Source: JAABTH01 sp964492615
GTDB lineage: Bacteria; Bacillota; Dethiobacteria; DTU022
DNA: 64,000 bases
Assembly (NCBI GenBank): GCA_964492615.1
Contig: CAZBKZ010000009.1
Coordinates: 16,233 to 80,232 of the forward strand
Direction of reading: 5' to 3'
A program made the translations under genes and the position numbers. Under the pieces are notes generated by a model. That model searched no databases, was not told the DNA's origin, and saw only the letters and a program-made list of their open reading frames with translations. Shown piece by piece: positions 52,945 through 61,448 of this stretch (the stretch's first letter is position 1; each line of letters opens with the position of its first letter).

Positions 52945-53493
52945 ATCGACTACTCGGTAATAATATCAGGATTTGGCGGGCAGGGTGTTCTAATGATGGG
53001 TGAATTGCTGGCTTACTGTGGCATGAAAACCGGTATGAATGTAACCTGGATGCCTGCTTACGGGGTGGAAATGCGTGGAGGAGCAGCAAATTGCACGGTT
53101 GTTCTATCACATAAACCGATTGGCGCTCCCCTGACAGGGACACCTGATGCCGTAATTGCCATGAGCGAACCGGCCGCGCAAAAATTCGCCTCCCGTTTGC
53201 AACCTGATGGGCTATTGATGGTAAACAGCTCCCTGGTTGACAAAGATGTTTTCCCTGCCGGTAAAATTAGAATGATTAAAGTGCCTGCCGCTGAACTGGC
53301 AGCAGCTGCCGGTAATGAAAGAATGGCCAACCTGGCCATGCTGGGTGCTTTTTTTGCAGAGACAAATATAATCGACTACAGCCGGGTAACCGGCCAGTTG
53401 ACTTCTTTTCTTCCTGCTCACAAAAAAAATCTTGCTGCCGGTTTCAAAGAAGCTTTGCAGCAAGGCAAGCATTACATAGAATCTCAGTTATAA
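52945..53493 (+). CDS. 2-oxoacid:ferredoxin oxidoreductase, gamma subunit
   Basis: 182 aa if started at an ATC codon (52945), which gives the standard gamma N-terminus: start-DYSVIISGFGGQGVLMMGE. The first ordinary start (ATG 52993) would remove the GGQG loop that all family members have. AGGG lies ten bases before the ATC. An ATG (52919) overlapping the beta stop, as elsewhere in this operon, is in another frame and ends after 13 codons, so a one-base frameshift near the start is the alternative. The rest (MPAYGVEMRGGAANCTVVLS, IDYSRVTGQL) is intact. Confidence 0.85.
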   Translation: MDYSVIISGFGGQGVLMMGELLAYCGMKTGMNVTWMPAYGVEMRGGAANCTVVLSHKPIGAPLTGTPDAVIAMSEPAAQKFASRLQPDGLLMVNSSLVDKDVFPAGKIRMIKVPAAELAAAAGNERMANLAMLGAFFAETNIIDYSRVTGQLTSFLPAHKKNLAAGFKEALQQGKHYIESQL

Positions 53494-53509
53494 TTTTCAA
53501 CTGGTTTTT

Positions 53510-55516
53510 TCAGCCTGCTTTTACTATACGACATAGGCAGTCATAATAGGCAGCCTGATCGCCCATATCAGTTCTATAATCAGCTGTAAGACTATTTACT
53601 GCTGCACCGCTTTTATGCCACCATCCTTCATATACCATGACAGTGCAGTGAGGAATTGCTTCGGTAATCGAAATTTTTACCTTGATTTTTCCGCGCTTTG
53701 TTTCAACAAAAACGACACTGCCTTCCTCCAGCTCTTCCTCGGCAGCTAGCGCTTTACTTATATAGGCCAGCGGTAATGAAACTTCTTCGGGCAAACGATG
53801 AGAAGAATGAATGGAATCTCGGGGGTGAGGCGTCACAAACCAGTATTTATAGCCTTCCTCGATTAACCTTGCATTCCCTATTTCACGGGAATTTTTATAA
53901 ACAGGCAGCCCCCCGGAGCCATTTTCTTCAGCCTCAGAAGAATAAAAACAATATTTTTGACCAGGGGTTTTAAAAATACGGTCGCTCCAGGGAATTGAAT
54001 CTCCCTGCTCAGGCAGCAGAGGTCCACTCTCTTTTAAAGCCTGCAGGGTAATACCGCTTTTCAACGTCAGCGGTCTGATAAGCCTGGTTATCAATTCATC
54101 TTCTGCCAAGTCGGGGTAACCTTTCACACCCATTCTACCTGCCAGTTCAGCTATAAACCGATATTCCGCCCTGCATTCACCGGGAGGTTTGATCGCCTGT
54201 TTGCTGTAAACAATATACTGGTGGCTCATTGAGTTGTAAAAGAGATCATCGTTTTCCAGGATATGGGTTACGGGTAAAACCAGATCGGAAGCTAATGCAG
54301 TATCGGTTAAGAAAAGTTCAGCCGTTACAATGAAAGGTACTTTCTTAAACGCTTTACGCAGAGCATTGCTGTCCCCAACCTGAACCAGGGGATTGGAACG
54401 GCTGATATATAAAAATTTTACCGGTGGGTCTTTAAGGGTTCCCAGGGCACTGGCAAACTCAGGCTTTGCATATCGTCGATGAACCGGATTTAGATCACCA
54501 CCTTCCAAAAAAACCTGGTCGATAAGAGAGTTCACCCGGAAGTTGGCATAACTGGCCCCTCCTCCGGCTATCCCGATGTTACCGGTCAGGGCTGCAAGAG
54601 CATCAATTGCTCTCACTGAATTTCCCCCGTTGCTGTGCCGCTGCATTCCTATACCGATTAATATTGATGCAGGCTTGGATTGGGCATACTCTTCAGCCAG
54701 CTCAACTATCTTCTCTGGCTTTATACCACATATTTCAGCAGCAGTTTCGGGGGTAAACTCTGAACATAAAGCAGCATATTGTTCAAAACCCTTACTGCTT
54801 TCATTAATAAAATCCAGGTCGTGCATGCTCTTTTTAATGATTACATTTGCCATAGCCAAAGCCAGTACTCCGTCAGAAGCAGGATTTACCCTTACATATT
54901 GATCCGCAATTGCTGCCGAGGCAGTTTTAAGAGGGTCAATTAAAATTACTTTTGTACCATTTTCACGGGCTTTTTTAATATAGGGAAGCAAATGCAACTG
55001 CGTATTAGCCGGATTCCTGCCCCAAATAATTACTAACCTGGAATTGATCAGGTCCTGATGGGGATGAGACAATACATCACCAAAATCGTAGCGTTGCGCA
55101 GCTAAACCGGCAGCCCAGCAAAGGCTACCCCTGTGCACGGTGCATCCACCAAGGGCGCTAAAAAATCGCGATTCCAGGTTTTTCAGCAAGCCCCCATAAC
55201 CGCCGTCATAATAATGCAGTAATGACAAAGGCCCGTATTGTGATATAGAATTGTCTATTCTCCGGGCCATAATTTCTAAAGCTTCAGGCCAGCTTATTCT
55301 TTTTAAAACTCCATCTTCTTTTTTCAAAGGGTAAAGCACCCTTTGCGGGTGCCTGTTTTGTTTGAGTAAATGTTTACCTTTATTGCAGATGAACCTGCCT
55401 GTAACCGGCTGCCTGCTATCTGGTTTTATCGATATTATTTCTCCATTTTCGACCGAGACCTCCAGACTGCATTGGTCCCAGCAGTCATAAGGGCAAGCTG
55501 TATAATGTATATCCAC
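53510..55516 (-). CDS. Molybdopterin oxidoreductase with N-terminal [4Fe-4S] cluster
   Basis: 668 aa of the DMSO-reductase/formate-dehydrogenase superfamily. The cluster motif is C8-x3-C12-x3-C16-x27-C44; then the Mo-bis-MGD domains (IIWGRNPANTQLHLLPYIKKAREN, VILIDPLKTASA, ISRSNPLVQVGDSNALR) and a C-terminal cap (FVTPHPRDSIHSSHRLPEEV). A cysteine in HRGSLCWAAG (~140) is the probable Mo ligand; no selenocysteine. No TAT signal, Fe-S subunit or membrane anchor gene accompanies it, so it is a cytoplasmic single-subunit enzyme. Substrate unknown. It is convergent with the 2-oxoacid operon, 16 bases between stops. Confidence 0.88.
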   Translation of the reverse strand: MDIHYTACPYDCWDQCSLEVSVENGEIISIKPDSRQPVTGRFICNKGKHLLKQNRHPQRVLYPLKKEDGVLKRISWPEALEIMARRIDNSISQYGPLSLLHYYDGGYGGLLKNLESRFFSALGGCTVHRGSLCWAAGLAAQRYDFGDVLSHPHQDLINSRLVIIWGRNPANTQLHLLPYIKKARENGTKVILIDPLKTASAAIADQYVRVNPASDGVLALAMANVIIKKSMHDLDFINESSKGFEQYAALCSEFTPETAAEICGIKPEKIVELAEEYAQSKPASILIGIGMQRHSNGGNSVRAIDALAALTGNIGIAGGGASYANFRVNSLIDQVFLEGGDLNPVHRRYAKPEFASALGTLKDPPVKFLYISRSNPLVQVGDSNALRKAFKKVPFIVTAELFLTDTALASDLVLPVTHILENDDLFYNSMSHQYIVYSKQAIKPPGECRAEYRFIAELAGRMGVKGYPDLAEDELITRLIRPLTLKSGITLQALKESGPLLPEQGDSIPWSDRIFKTPGQKYCFYSSEAEENGSGGLPVYKNSREIGNARLIEEGYKYWFVTPHPRDSIHSSHRLPEEVSLPLAYISKALAAEEELEEGSVVFVETKRGKIKVKISITEAIPHCTVMVYEGWWHKSGAAVNSLTADYRTDMGDQAAYYDCLCRIVKAG

Positions 55517-55555
55517 CGAATCACCAACTCAAACTGACATATATTTGCTAATTAC

Positions 55556-56434
55556 CTAAGCTTTAACTTTTTCTATGAGAGCTTTCATATGCTCCAGGGT
55601 AGTACCACAGCAACCACCAACAATATTAGCGCCATTTTCCAGGCACTGTATAACCCCGTTGGCAAAATCATCGGGACTCATATTATACGTGGTTATGCCA
55701 TCTTTAAGAACCGGCATCCCCGCATTGGGCTGAACCAGCAGAGGCATATCTGTTTCCCTGCGAAACTGTAAGACCAGCTCAGCCATATCCTGAGGGGTTA
55801 AATCTCCGCAATTGGACCCTGCAACATCAGCACCATGTTTTTCAAGCGCCATGGCAACATCGGCCACACTGTTGCCCATTATTGTGCGCCCGCCTTTATT
55901 AAGAGTGGTGAAAGACATGGTAACGATTACAGGTAAATCTGTAGCCTCTTTACATCCCTGCAGAGCACAGACAGCTTCCCTCAAATCGGTCATTGTTTCT
56001 ATAATTAACCCATCTACCCCTGCTTCAGCTAGTAACGCCGCCTGTTCCCTGTAGTTTCTGATAAACTCCTCTTCAGTATACTCGCCATAGGGCTTCAGCA
56101 GGCGCCCTGTCGACCCCATATCGCCAAAAACAAATTGGTCACTGCCTGCTGCATCACGGGCCAGCTTAACACCGGCGAAATTAATTTTTCTTAAATCTAA
56201 TTCGAGACCATGAGACTCAACGTAAATACGATTCATGGTAAAGGTATTGGTTGTCAGGCAATCAACGCCCAACCGGGCGTAATCGAGGTGAAAGTTATAA
56301 ATTTCATCTGCAGCAGTAAGATTTAGGTGACCTCCTGTACCGATTCCGCGCCTGTCCAGCTCGGTTCCCATAGCTCCATCAAATATCATTTTCTTTTTAA
56401 GCTCGATATTTTTTAAAAAATTCATGCGCATCAC
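55556..56434 (-). CDS. Homocysteine S-methyltransferase-domain protein (MetH N-terminal-like)
   Basis: 292 aa Zn-dependent TIM barrel: FDGAMGTELDRRGI, TNTFTMNR, and the Zn ligands in AGSNCGDLTP (Cys ~210) and GGCCGTT (two Cys ~275). This stand-alone domain is used by MetH and by methyltransferases that hand methyl groups to or from separate corrinoid proteins. It lies within 2 kb of two corrinoid proteins, so methyl transfer from or to those is likely; homocysteine or another thiol may be the acceptor. Start either GTG 56434 or ATGs three and nine bases further; all have a weak purine-rich site. Confidence 0.85.
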   Translation of the reverse strand: MMRMNFLKNIELKKKMIFDGAMGTELDRRGIGTGGHLNLTAADEIYNFHLDYARLGVDCLTTNTFTMNRIYVESHGLELDLRKINFAGVKLARDAAGSDQFVFGDMGSTGRLLKPYGEYTEEEFIRNYREQAALLAEAGVDGLIIETMTDLREAVCALQGCKEATDLPVIVTMSFTTLNKGGRTIMGNSVADVAMALEKHGADVAGSNCGDLTPQDMAELVLQFRRETDMPLLVQPNAGMPVLKDGITTYNMSPDDFANGVIQCLENGANIVGGCCGTTLEHMKALIEKVKA

Positions 56435-56567
56435 TTCTTTCTGTGGAACAGCAATAAAAGGATCTGGGCCAAGGCTGATCCCGGGATTTATAATATATTA
56501 TAACAAATCAAACTGTTATACTATAGTTAAATTTGGATTTAATATTATTGAAAGCGAGGCAGATTAT

Positions 56568-57650
56568 ATGTTAAAAACTTTAAAGCGCCTGGTTTTCCTG
56601 GCAGCCCTGTTTTTAACCATACTGTTTGTTGTCTTTATTATAAACCAAACCAGCCAGCTTGTGATGCTGGCCTCCGGTATTCATGAAACGCTGGGGAATA
56701 TTGTATTGTTTTTTCTTATAGCTTTATACATTGTTTTGCTTGCCATCCCCCTGGCAGCCCTGATCAGCAGGCCATCAGCCTTAATTCCTCCTGAAGATCA
56801 AGAAGGAGAGCAGTACCTTTTGTATATCCGAAGACTTGTTAAAAGGCTCCAAAATAATCCCGCTTTAAGTGAGATGGTAATTAAAGCTGATGATTTAACT
56901 ACAGTAAGCGATGCAGTTACCGTCCTGAACAAAAAAGCCGATGAAAAAATCAAAGATACTGCCTCCAATATATTTGTCATAACAGCTATATCACAATATG
57001 GAGCCCTGGATGCCATGATTGTAATAATCTTTCAGCTGAGAATGATCTGGCAGGTTGCCCTTATCTACAACCAGCGCCCAAACCTTCGCGATCTTATTTA
57101 CCTGTACAGTAACGTTTTTGCCACAGCTTTTTTGGCAACCAAAATAGAAAACCTGGAAATTCTTGAAGATCAGCTCGAGCCAGTTATAGCTTCCGTTATG
57201 GGCAGTTCGCTCTCCTCTCTTACACCAGCCTTCAACACCGCAGCCAATATAATTACCAACTCAGTTATCCAGGGATCGGCCAATGCTTTTTTAACCTTAA
57301 GGGTAGGGGTTATAACCAGGCACTATTGCGCCTCGTTGGTTAAGCCGGAAAGAAACAGTATACGTAGTACCGCTATAGTTCAGGCTGCTTCCATGCTTGC
57401 TGTTGTTCTCGGTGAATCAACTTATAAAGTAACAAAAGCAGTTTTAAAAGCAACAGCTAAAGCAGGAAAACGGCCATTTCGTTACGGACAGGATCTGATG
57501 ACAAAAACTTCAAAAAAGACCTGGGAAACAGGAAAATTAACTTTGCATAAAAGTGAAGAATTGGCAAAAAAAATTGGAGAATCGATAAAATCACGTAGTG
57601 GAAAATTCAAGTATCGTTTTCTAAAGCCTAAGGCAGATAATGATGAGTAA
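56568..57650 (+). CDS. DUF697-like membrane protein
   Basis: 360 aa. Two N-terminal membrane helices (~8-26 and ~45-65), a soluble part with the DUF697 core (ISQYGALDAMIVIIFQLRMIWQVALIYNQRPNLRDLIYLYSNVFAT; ANAFLTLRVGVITRHYC), and a basic, lysine-rich C-terminus (~300-360). I choose ATG 56568, eight bases after GCGAGG; the frame is open further upstream but overlaps the divergent methyltransferase gene. Function unknown. Divergent from the methyltransferase and followed by a two-way terminator. Confidence 0.8.
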   Translation: MLKTLKRLVFLAALFLTILFVVFIINQTSQLVMLASGIHETLGNIVLFFLIALYIVLLAIPLAALISRPSALIPPEDQEGEQYLLYIRRLVKRLQNNPALSEMVIKADDLTTVSDAVTVLNKKADEKIKDTASNIFVITAISQYGALDAMIVIIFQLRMIWQVALIYNQRPNLRDLIYLYSNVFATAFLATKIENLEILEDQLEPVIASVMGSSLSSLTPAFNTAANIITNSVIQGSANAFLTLRVGVITRHYCASLVKPERNSIRSTAIVQAASMLAVVLGESTYKVTKAVLKATAKAGKRPFRYGQDLMTKTSKKTWETGKLTLHKSEELAKKIGESIKSRSGKFKYRFLKPKADNDE

Positions 57651-57674
57651 GAAGTAGATTTAAAGCCACCTATA

Positions 57675-57711
57675 TTAAAGAAGCAGGCCTTTTTAGCCTG
57701 TAATTCTTTAA
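57675..57711. terminator. Bidirectional terminator
   Basis: TTAAAGAA / TTCTTTAA (57675-57682, 57704-57711) and CAGGC / GCCTG (57684-57688, 57696-57700) form a nested stem with A/T-rich flanks, between the convergent DUF697-like and corrinoid-protein genes. Confidence 0.7.
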
Positions 57712-57724
57712 AAAAAGTGTATTT

Positions 57725-58381
57725 TCAAAATGCCTCTCCCGTTAAAAGTTTCTTACATAATAATACTCCGGCATCGGCTTCATTAACCCAGTAATCCGTA
57801 CCAACCAGGTGGGAAACCTGTTCGTCTATCTGGCTCCCGCCAATGATTATATAGGGTTTTTTCGGCCATTTTTCCGTTTCTTCCCGGAGAATTTCTATAG
57901 TCTGTTTCATACTGTCATATGATGCCGTAATAAGACCGGAAAGACCAATGATATCAGGTTGAAGCTTGGCAGACTCTTCCACAAACCTGTCAGGAGGCAC
58001 ATCTACACCAAGGTCATAAACTGTGAATCCATGACAGGAAAGAAGCATTTTAACTATATTCTTGCCCAAATCGTGGATATCTTCCTTGACAGTACCCAGG
58101 ACAACGGTTCCAGATGCCTTGTTAGCCTGACTTGAGTTTTTCAGTGCCGGGCTGATCAGTTCCATGACCTGCCTCAAAATTTCACCGGCCATAATCAGTC
58201 CGGCAATAAAATATTCTCCTTCACTGTATCTCTCCCCCACTAAACGCATGCCTTCCTGGCAATCATAAACAATTTTCAAAGGGTCTTCACCGGCTGCAAG
58301 CCTTTCCTTCACCAGTTTGATTGAATCTTCTTCCCTTAGATCAGCTACATAACTGATCAAATTTTTCGCTTCATCAGTCAT
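57725..58381 (-). CDS. Corrinoid protein of a methyltransferase system (MtaC/MtbC type)
   Basis: 218 aa. N-terminal helical cap (~5-85, with GMRLVGERYSEGEYFIAGLIMAGEI) and B12-binding Rossmann domain with the cobalt-ligand motif DIHDLG (His103), LGVDVPPDRF and SGLITAS. It carries a methyl group on Co(III) between a substrate-specific methyltransferase and an acceptor methyltransferase. ATG 58381 follows GGGGAGG by six bases and lies one base after the GntR gene stop, so regulator and corrinoid protein are one transcript. Similar to the corrinoid gene at 59387. Confidence 0.92.
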   Translation of the reverse strand: MTDEAKNLISYVADLREEDSIKLVKERLAAGEDPLKIVYDCQEGMRLVGERYSEGEYFIAGLIMAGEILRQVMELISPALKNSSQANKASGTVVLGTVKEDIHDLGKNIVKMLLSCHGFTVYDLGVDVPPDRFVEESAKLQPDIIGLSGLITASYDSMKQTIEILREETEKWPKKPYIIIGGSQIDEQVSHLVGTDYWVNEADAGVLLCKKLLTGEAF

Positions 58382-58382
58382 G

Positions 58383-59165
58383 CTAAACCTCCCCATTGTG
58401 TATACCCAGAGTTGTCGTGAAGCGAAGGTAGTCGCTACGGCAGATGAACCAACCCCAGCTTACGGGTTTATCAGTATAATCATAAAATATATGCTCCAGG
58501 TTAAAAGCTGAAGAACCGATTGGCATCTTCAGTAATTTTGCTTCTTCTTCGTTGATTACTGTTGCTTCTATACTTAAATTACCATATTTGAAATCCCCGC
58601 TTATTTCTCCCCTAAACAAACCGCGAAGCGAGGTTACCTCTAACTCCGATTCAACCAGGGCCCTTTTAGGATCATATATCAGGTATTCGCGATGATAAAT
58701 AAGGGGAAGAACTTCCCTGGTTAGCAATCTGCGAATATATATAATTCGTTGTTTTTCCGATAGATCCAGTTTTTGAGCTACACGAAGATCTGCCGACATA
58801 ATACTGGCTTCAAGGATGGAGACATTAGTTTGTTCATCGTTAAAAATATCCTGAAGCGCTTTTAACTGGAAAGTTGCAGTTTCTAGTTTTATCGGTTTAA
58901 CAAAAGTGCCCCTTCCCTGGGCTGTATCAACCAGGTCCTGGTCGGCTAGTATGTTAATAGCCCGGCGTACTGTCATTGGAGATATCTGGTATTGTTTACA
59001 TATCTGCGACTCAGAAGGAAGCCTGTCCCCCGCCCTAAGCACTCCGGAAGCAATTTGCTGCTTGAGCAGATAGACAAGCTGAAGATAGGCCGGCTCAAAA
59101 GAATTACGGTCTATACCTGTTATGGAAATCAACTCTTCCGTTTTTTTGTTATTTCCCATTTTCAT
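58383..59165 (-). CDS. GntR-family regulator with UTRA domain
   Basis: 260 aa. Winged-helix GntR domain (~20-88: YLLKQQIASGVLRAGDRLPSESQICKQYQISPMTVRRAINIL) and a UTRA effector domain (~105-250). HutC/UTRA proteins are repressors released by a small ligand. It stands between two corrinoid protein genes and divergent from the second, so it most likely controls methyl-donor use. A perfect 12-base palindrome lies in the promoter facing the other operon. ATG 59165; only a weak ribosome site (ATATG AAAATGGG region) is seen, so ATG 59159 is also possible. Confidence 0.88.
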   Translation of the reverse strand: MKMGNNKKTEELISITGIDRNSFEPAYLQLVYLLKQQIASGVLRAGDRLPSESQICKQYQISPMTVRRAINILADQDLVDTAQGRGTFVKPIKLETATFQLKALQDIFNDEQTNVSILEASIMSADLRVAQKLDLSEKQRIIYIRRLLTREVLPLIYHREYLIYDPKRALVESELEVTSLRGLFRGEISGDFKYGNLSIEATVINEEEAKLLKMPIGSSAFNLEHIFYDYTDKPVSWGWFICRSDYLRFTTTLGIHNGEV

Positions 59166-59253
59166 ATTACCGTCTTATTATTTAAAAAATATTGTAATAT
59201 AATTATACTATTAAGGATTAATATAACTTGAAGAAATAATAAAGTCAACCATA

Positions 59254-59283
59254 TTGACAAACTTATATATATAAATATATAAT
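59254..59283 (+). promoter_or_regulatory. Promoter of corrinoid methyltransferase operon with internal palindrome
   Basis: TTGACA (59254-59259), 18-base spacer, TATAAT (59278-59283). The spacer holds TTATATATATAA (59263-59274), a perfect palindrome and candidate site for the divergent GntR regulator. Confidence 0.6.
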
Positions 59284-59386
59284 ATTTTATGACAGATTTT
59301 TTTCATTCATAGCACTTTTCGAAAACGGGAGGTGATATGGAGTTAATTGCTTCAAATTTCTAACATTAACCAATTAGGAGGTAAAA

Positions 59387-60025
59387 ATGCAGGAAAAACT
59401 TTTTAATTCCATTGTGGAAATGCGTGAAGAAGAAGCGCTTGCTTTGGCCAAGGAAAGCCTGGAGGGTGGCGCTGATCCCCTTGAAATGGTCGATCTATTT
59501 CGTAAAGCAGTTGAAGAAGTCGGGAACCGATATGAAAAAGGTGAATACTTCTTACCAGAACTGATGATGACCGGCCAGATCATGAACCAGCTGGCAGAAC
59601 TTACCAAGGATAAAATCGTCGAAGGCAGCGCAGACTCCGGAAAATCCCGGGGTAAGGTTATGATAGGCACTGTAAAAGGTGATATCCACGATATTGGTAA
59701 AAATATTGTAATATTCATGCTCGATGCAAACGGTTTTGAAGTTAAAGACCTTGGCGTCGACATATCCCCGGAAAAGTTCGTTGAAGAGGCAAAGGCATTT
59801 GAACCACAGATAGTCGGGATGAGCGCCCTTTTAACCCTGGCAATCGAACCGATGAAAGAAACTGTTGAAGCATTTGAAAAAGCCGGTCTGAGAGACAAGG
59901 TGAAAATTATGGTCGGCGGAGCACCCATTAACGATGCGATTCGCGAACACGCCGGTGCTGACGGCTGGGGCAAAGATGCTGTTGAAGCCGTTTCTCTGGC
60001 CAAAAAATGGGTAGGGGGTGCATAA
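59387..60025 (+). CDS. Corrinoid protein of a methyltransferase system (second copy)
   Basis: 212 aa. Cap domain with VGNRYEKGEYFLPELMMTGQIMNQL, B12 domain with DIHDIG (His101), LGVDISPEKFVEEAKAFEPQIVGMSALLT and VMVGGAPIND-type ending. Close in plan to the corrinoid gene at 57725 but encoded on the other strand and coupled to its own methyltransferase, whose gene starts at once behind it. ATG 59387 has AGGAGG. A long open frame on the opposite strand over this gene is only a shadow. Confidence 0.93.
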   Translation: MQEKLFNSIVEMREEEALALAKESLEGGADPLEMVDLFRKAVEEVGNRYEKGEYFLPELMMTGQIMNQLAELTKDKIVEGSADSGKSRGKVMIGTVKGDIHDIGKNIVIFMLDANGFEVKDLGVDISPEKFVEEAKAFEPQIVGMSALLTLAIEPMKETVEAFEKAGLRDKVKIMVGGAPINDAIREHAGADGWGKDAVEAVSLAKKWVGGA

Positions 60026-60026
60026 G

Positions 60027-61364
60027 ATGTTGACTGATAACTGGAAAAGCCTGACACCTGATGAGAAGTTTCAAACCCGTTTTGATAAATGGATGAACCA
60101 GGAAGGGGTAGAATTTGCTCCTGGGGCAAAAGAAGCATACCTGGAAAGAAGTCAGATGATTAAGGATGCTATCGAGCTAAAAAAACCTTCGCGTATACCG
60201 GTCTGCCCCATGATCGGCTTTTTCCCGGCTTACCATGCCGGAGTATCCTGCGAAGATGTAATGTATGACTACGACAAGCTGAAGATGGCCTGGACTAAGT
60301 ATCACCGGGATATGCAGCCCGACAGCATGGCTGGCTCATTCCTGATGAGTTCAGGTAAAACCCTTGAGCATCTCGGTTACACGCTATATAAATGGCCGGG
60401 ACACGGAACAAACCCCAATACTCCCTACCAGTGCTGGGAAAAAGAATATATGATGGCAGATGAGTACGATGATCTGATCAATGACCCAACCAGGTACTGG
60501 ATGACCAAGTATATGCCGCGGATCTTCGAAGCTTTTGCACCATGGCAAATGCTCGGTCCATTCACCGATATCATTGAGCTGCCGTTCGTACCGGCGACAA
60601 TGATTCCCTTTGGCATTCCCGATGTCCAGGAATCGCTAAAAAAATTAATTGAAGCCGGCAACCTGGCCATGGAATGGATCCAGGCCGTTGGCGCCACTGA
60701 CGGTGAAACCATGGCTACCCAGGGGATCCCGCCATTCTTAGGCGGCATGTGTAAAGCACCATTTGATACCCTGGGCGACACTCTGCGCGGGACCCAACCC
60801 CTGATGCTCGACATTTTCCGTCAGCCGGATAAAGTTTTAAAGGCAATGGAAGTGTTGATTCCAATGAATATCGAAATGGGAGTTCGTTCCGCTACAACAA
60901 ACAACTGCCCAATGGTTTTCATACCACTGCATAAAGGTGCAGATGGTTTCATGTCAAAAGATCAGTATAGAAAATTCTACTGGCCACAGCTTAAAGCGGT
61001 AATGCTAGGGTTGATCGAGGAAGGCCTTGTTCCCCTTCTCTTTGCCGAAGGTGGTTACAATGAAAGACTCGACATTATTAATGACCCTGAAGTTCCCGCC
61101 GGAAGGTCAATGTGGTATTTTGACACTACCGATATGGAAAAAGCAAAAGCGGCACTTCATGGGCAGGCTTGTATCTGCGGCAACCTTCCTGCTTCTGTAT
61201 TCCAGGCTGGCAAACCGCAAGATGTAGAAGAATACGCAAAGAACCTGATTGAGACAATCGGTAAAGATGGTGGTTTCATTTTAGGTAACGGTTCCGTTCT
61301 TGACGAGGCACCGTCCGAGAATGTTAAAGCCATGTTTGAAGCAGGCCGTAAGTACGGTAGTTAA
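60027..61364 (+). CDS. Uroporphyrinogen-decarboxylase-like methyltransferase (MtaA/CmuA superfamily)
   Basis: 445 aa UroD-fold TIM barrel directly behind a corrinoid protein, the arrangement of methyltransferases that move methyl groups to or from corrinoids. Visible text: RIPVCPMIGFFPAYHAGVS near residue 55, FIPLHKGADGFMS, LLFAEGGYNERLD, and ACICGNLPASVF. Where MtaA/MtbA have a Zn-binding HxCG, this protein has AEGGY, so the metal site, if any, differs and it is probably not the CoM-type second methyltransferase. It may be the substrate-demethylating component. ATG 60027 is two bases after the corrinoid stop, behind GGGGGTG. A terminator follows. Confidence 0.8.
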   Translation: MLTDNWKSLTPDEKFQTRFDKWMNQEGVEFAPGAKEAYLERSQMIKDAIELKKPSRIPVCPMIGFFPAYHAGVSCEDVMYDYDKLKMAWTKYHRDMQPDSMAGSFLMSSGKTLEHLGYTLYKWPGHGTNPNTPYQCWEKEYMMADEYDDLINDPTRYWMTKYMPRIFEAFAPWQMLGPFTDIIELPFVPATMIPFGIPDVQESLKKLIEAGNLAMEWIQAVGATDGETMATQGIPPFLGGMCKAPFDTLGDTLRGTQPLMLDIFRQPDKVLKAMEVLIPMNIEMGVRSATTNNCPMVFIPLHKGADGFMSKDQYRKFYWPQLKAVMLGLIEEGLVPLLFAEGGYNERLDIINDPEVPAGRSMWYFDTTDMEKAKAALHGQACICGNLPASVFQAGKPQDVEEYAKNLIETIGKDGGFILGNGSVLDEAPSENVKAMFEAGRKYGS

Positions 61365-61382
61365 TAACCTCTTTTCTTACGA

Positions 61383-61431
61383 GAAACGGCGATCCGCGTA
61401 ATTAACGGGTCGCCGTTTCTTTATTTATTTG
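61383..61431 (+). terminator. Terminator after UroD-like gene
   Basis: GAAACGGCGA (61383-61392) pairs with TCGCCGTTTC (61410-61419), followed by TTTATTTATTT. It lies between the convergent UroD-like and carbamoyltransferase genes. Confidence 0.85.
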
Positions 61432-61448
61432 ACTTAACTCCAGCCAAC

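Noticed and set aside
59374..60138. A 254-residue open frame antisense to the corrinoid protein gene
   Set aside because: It is serine/proline-rich shadow coding opposite a clear, conserved gene.
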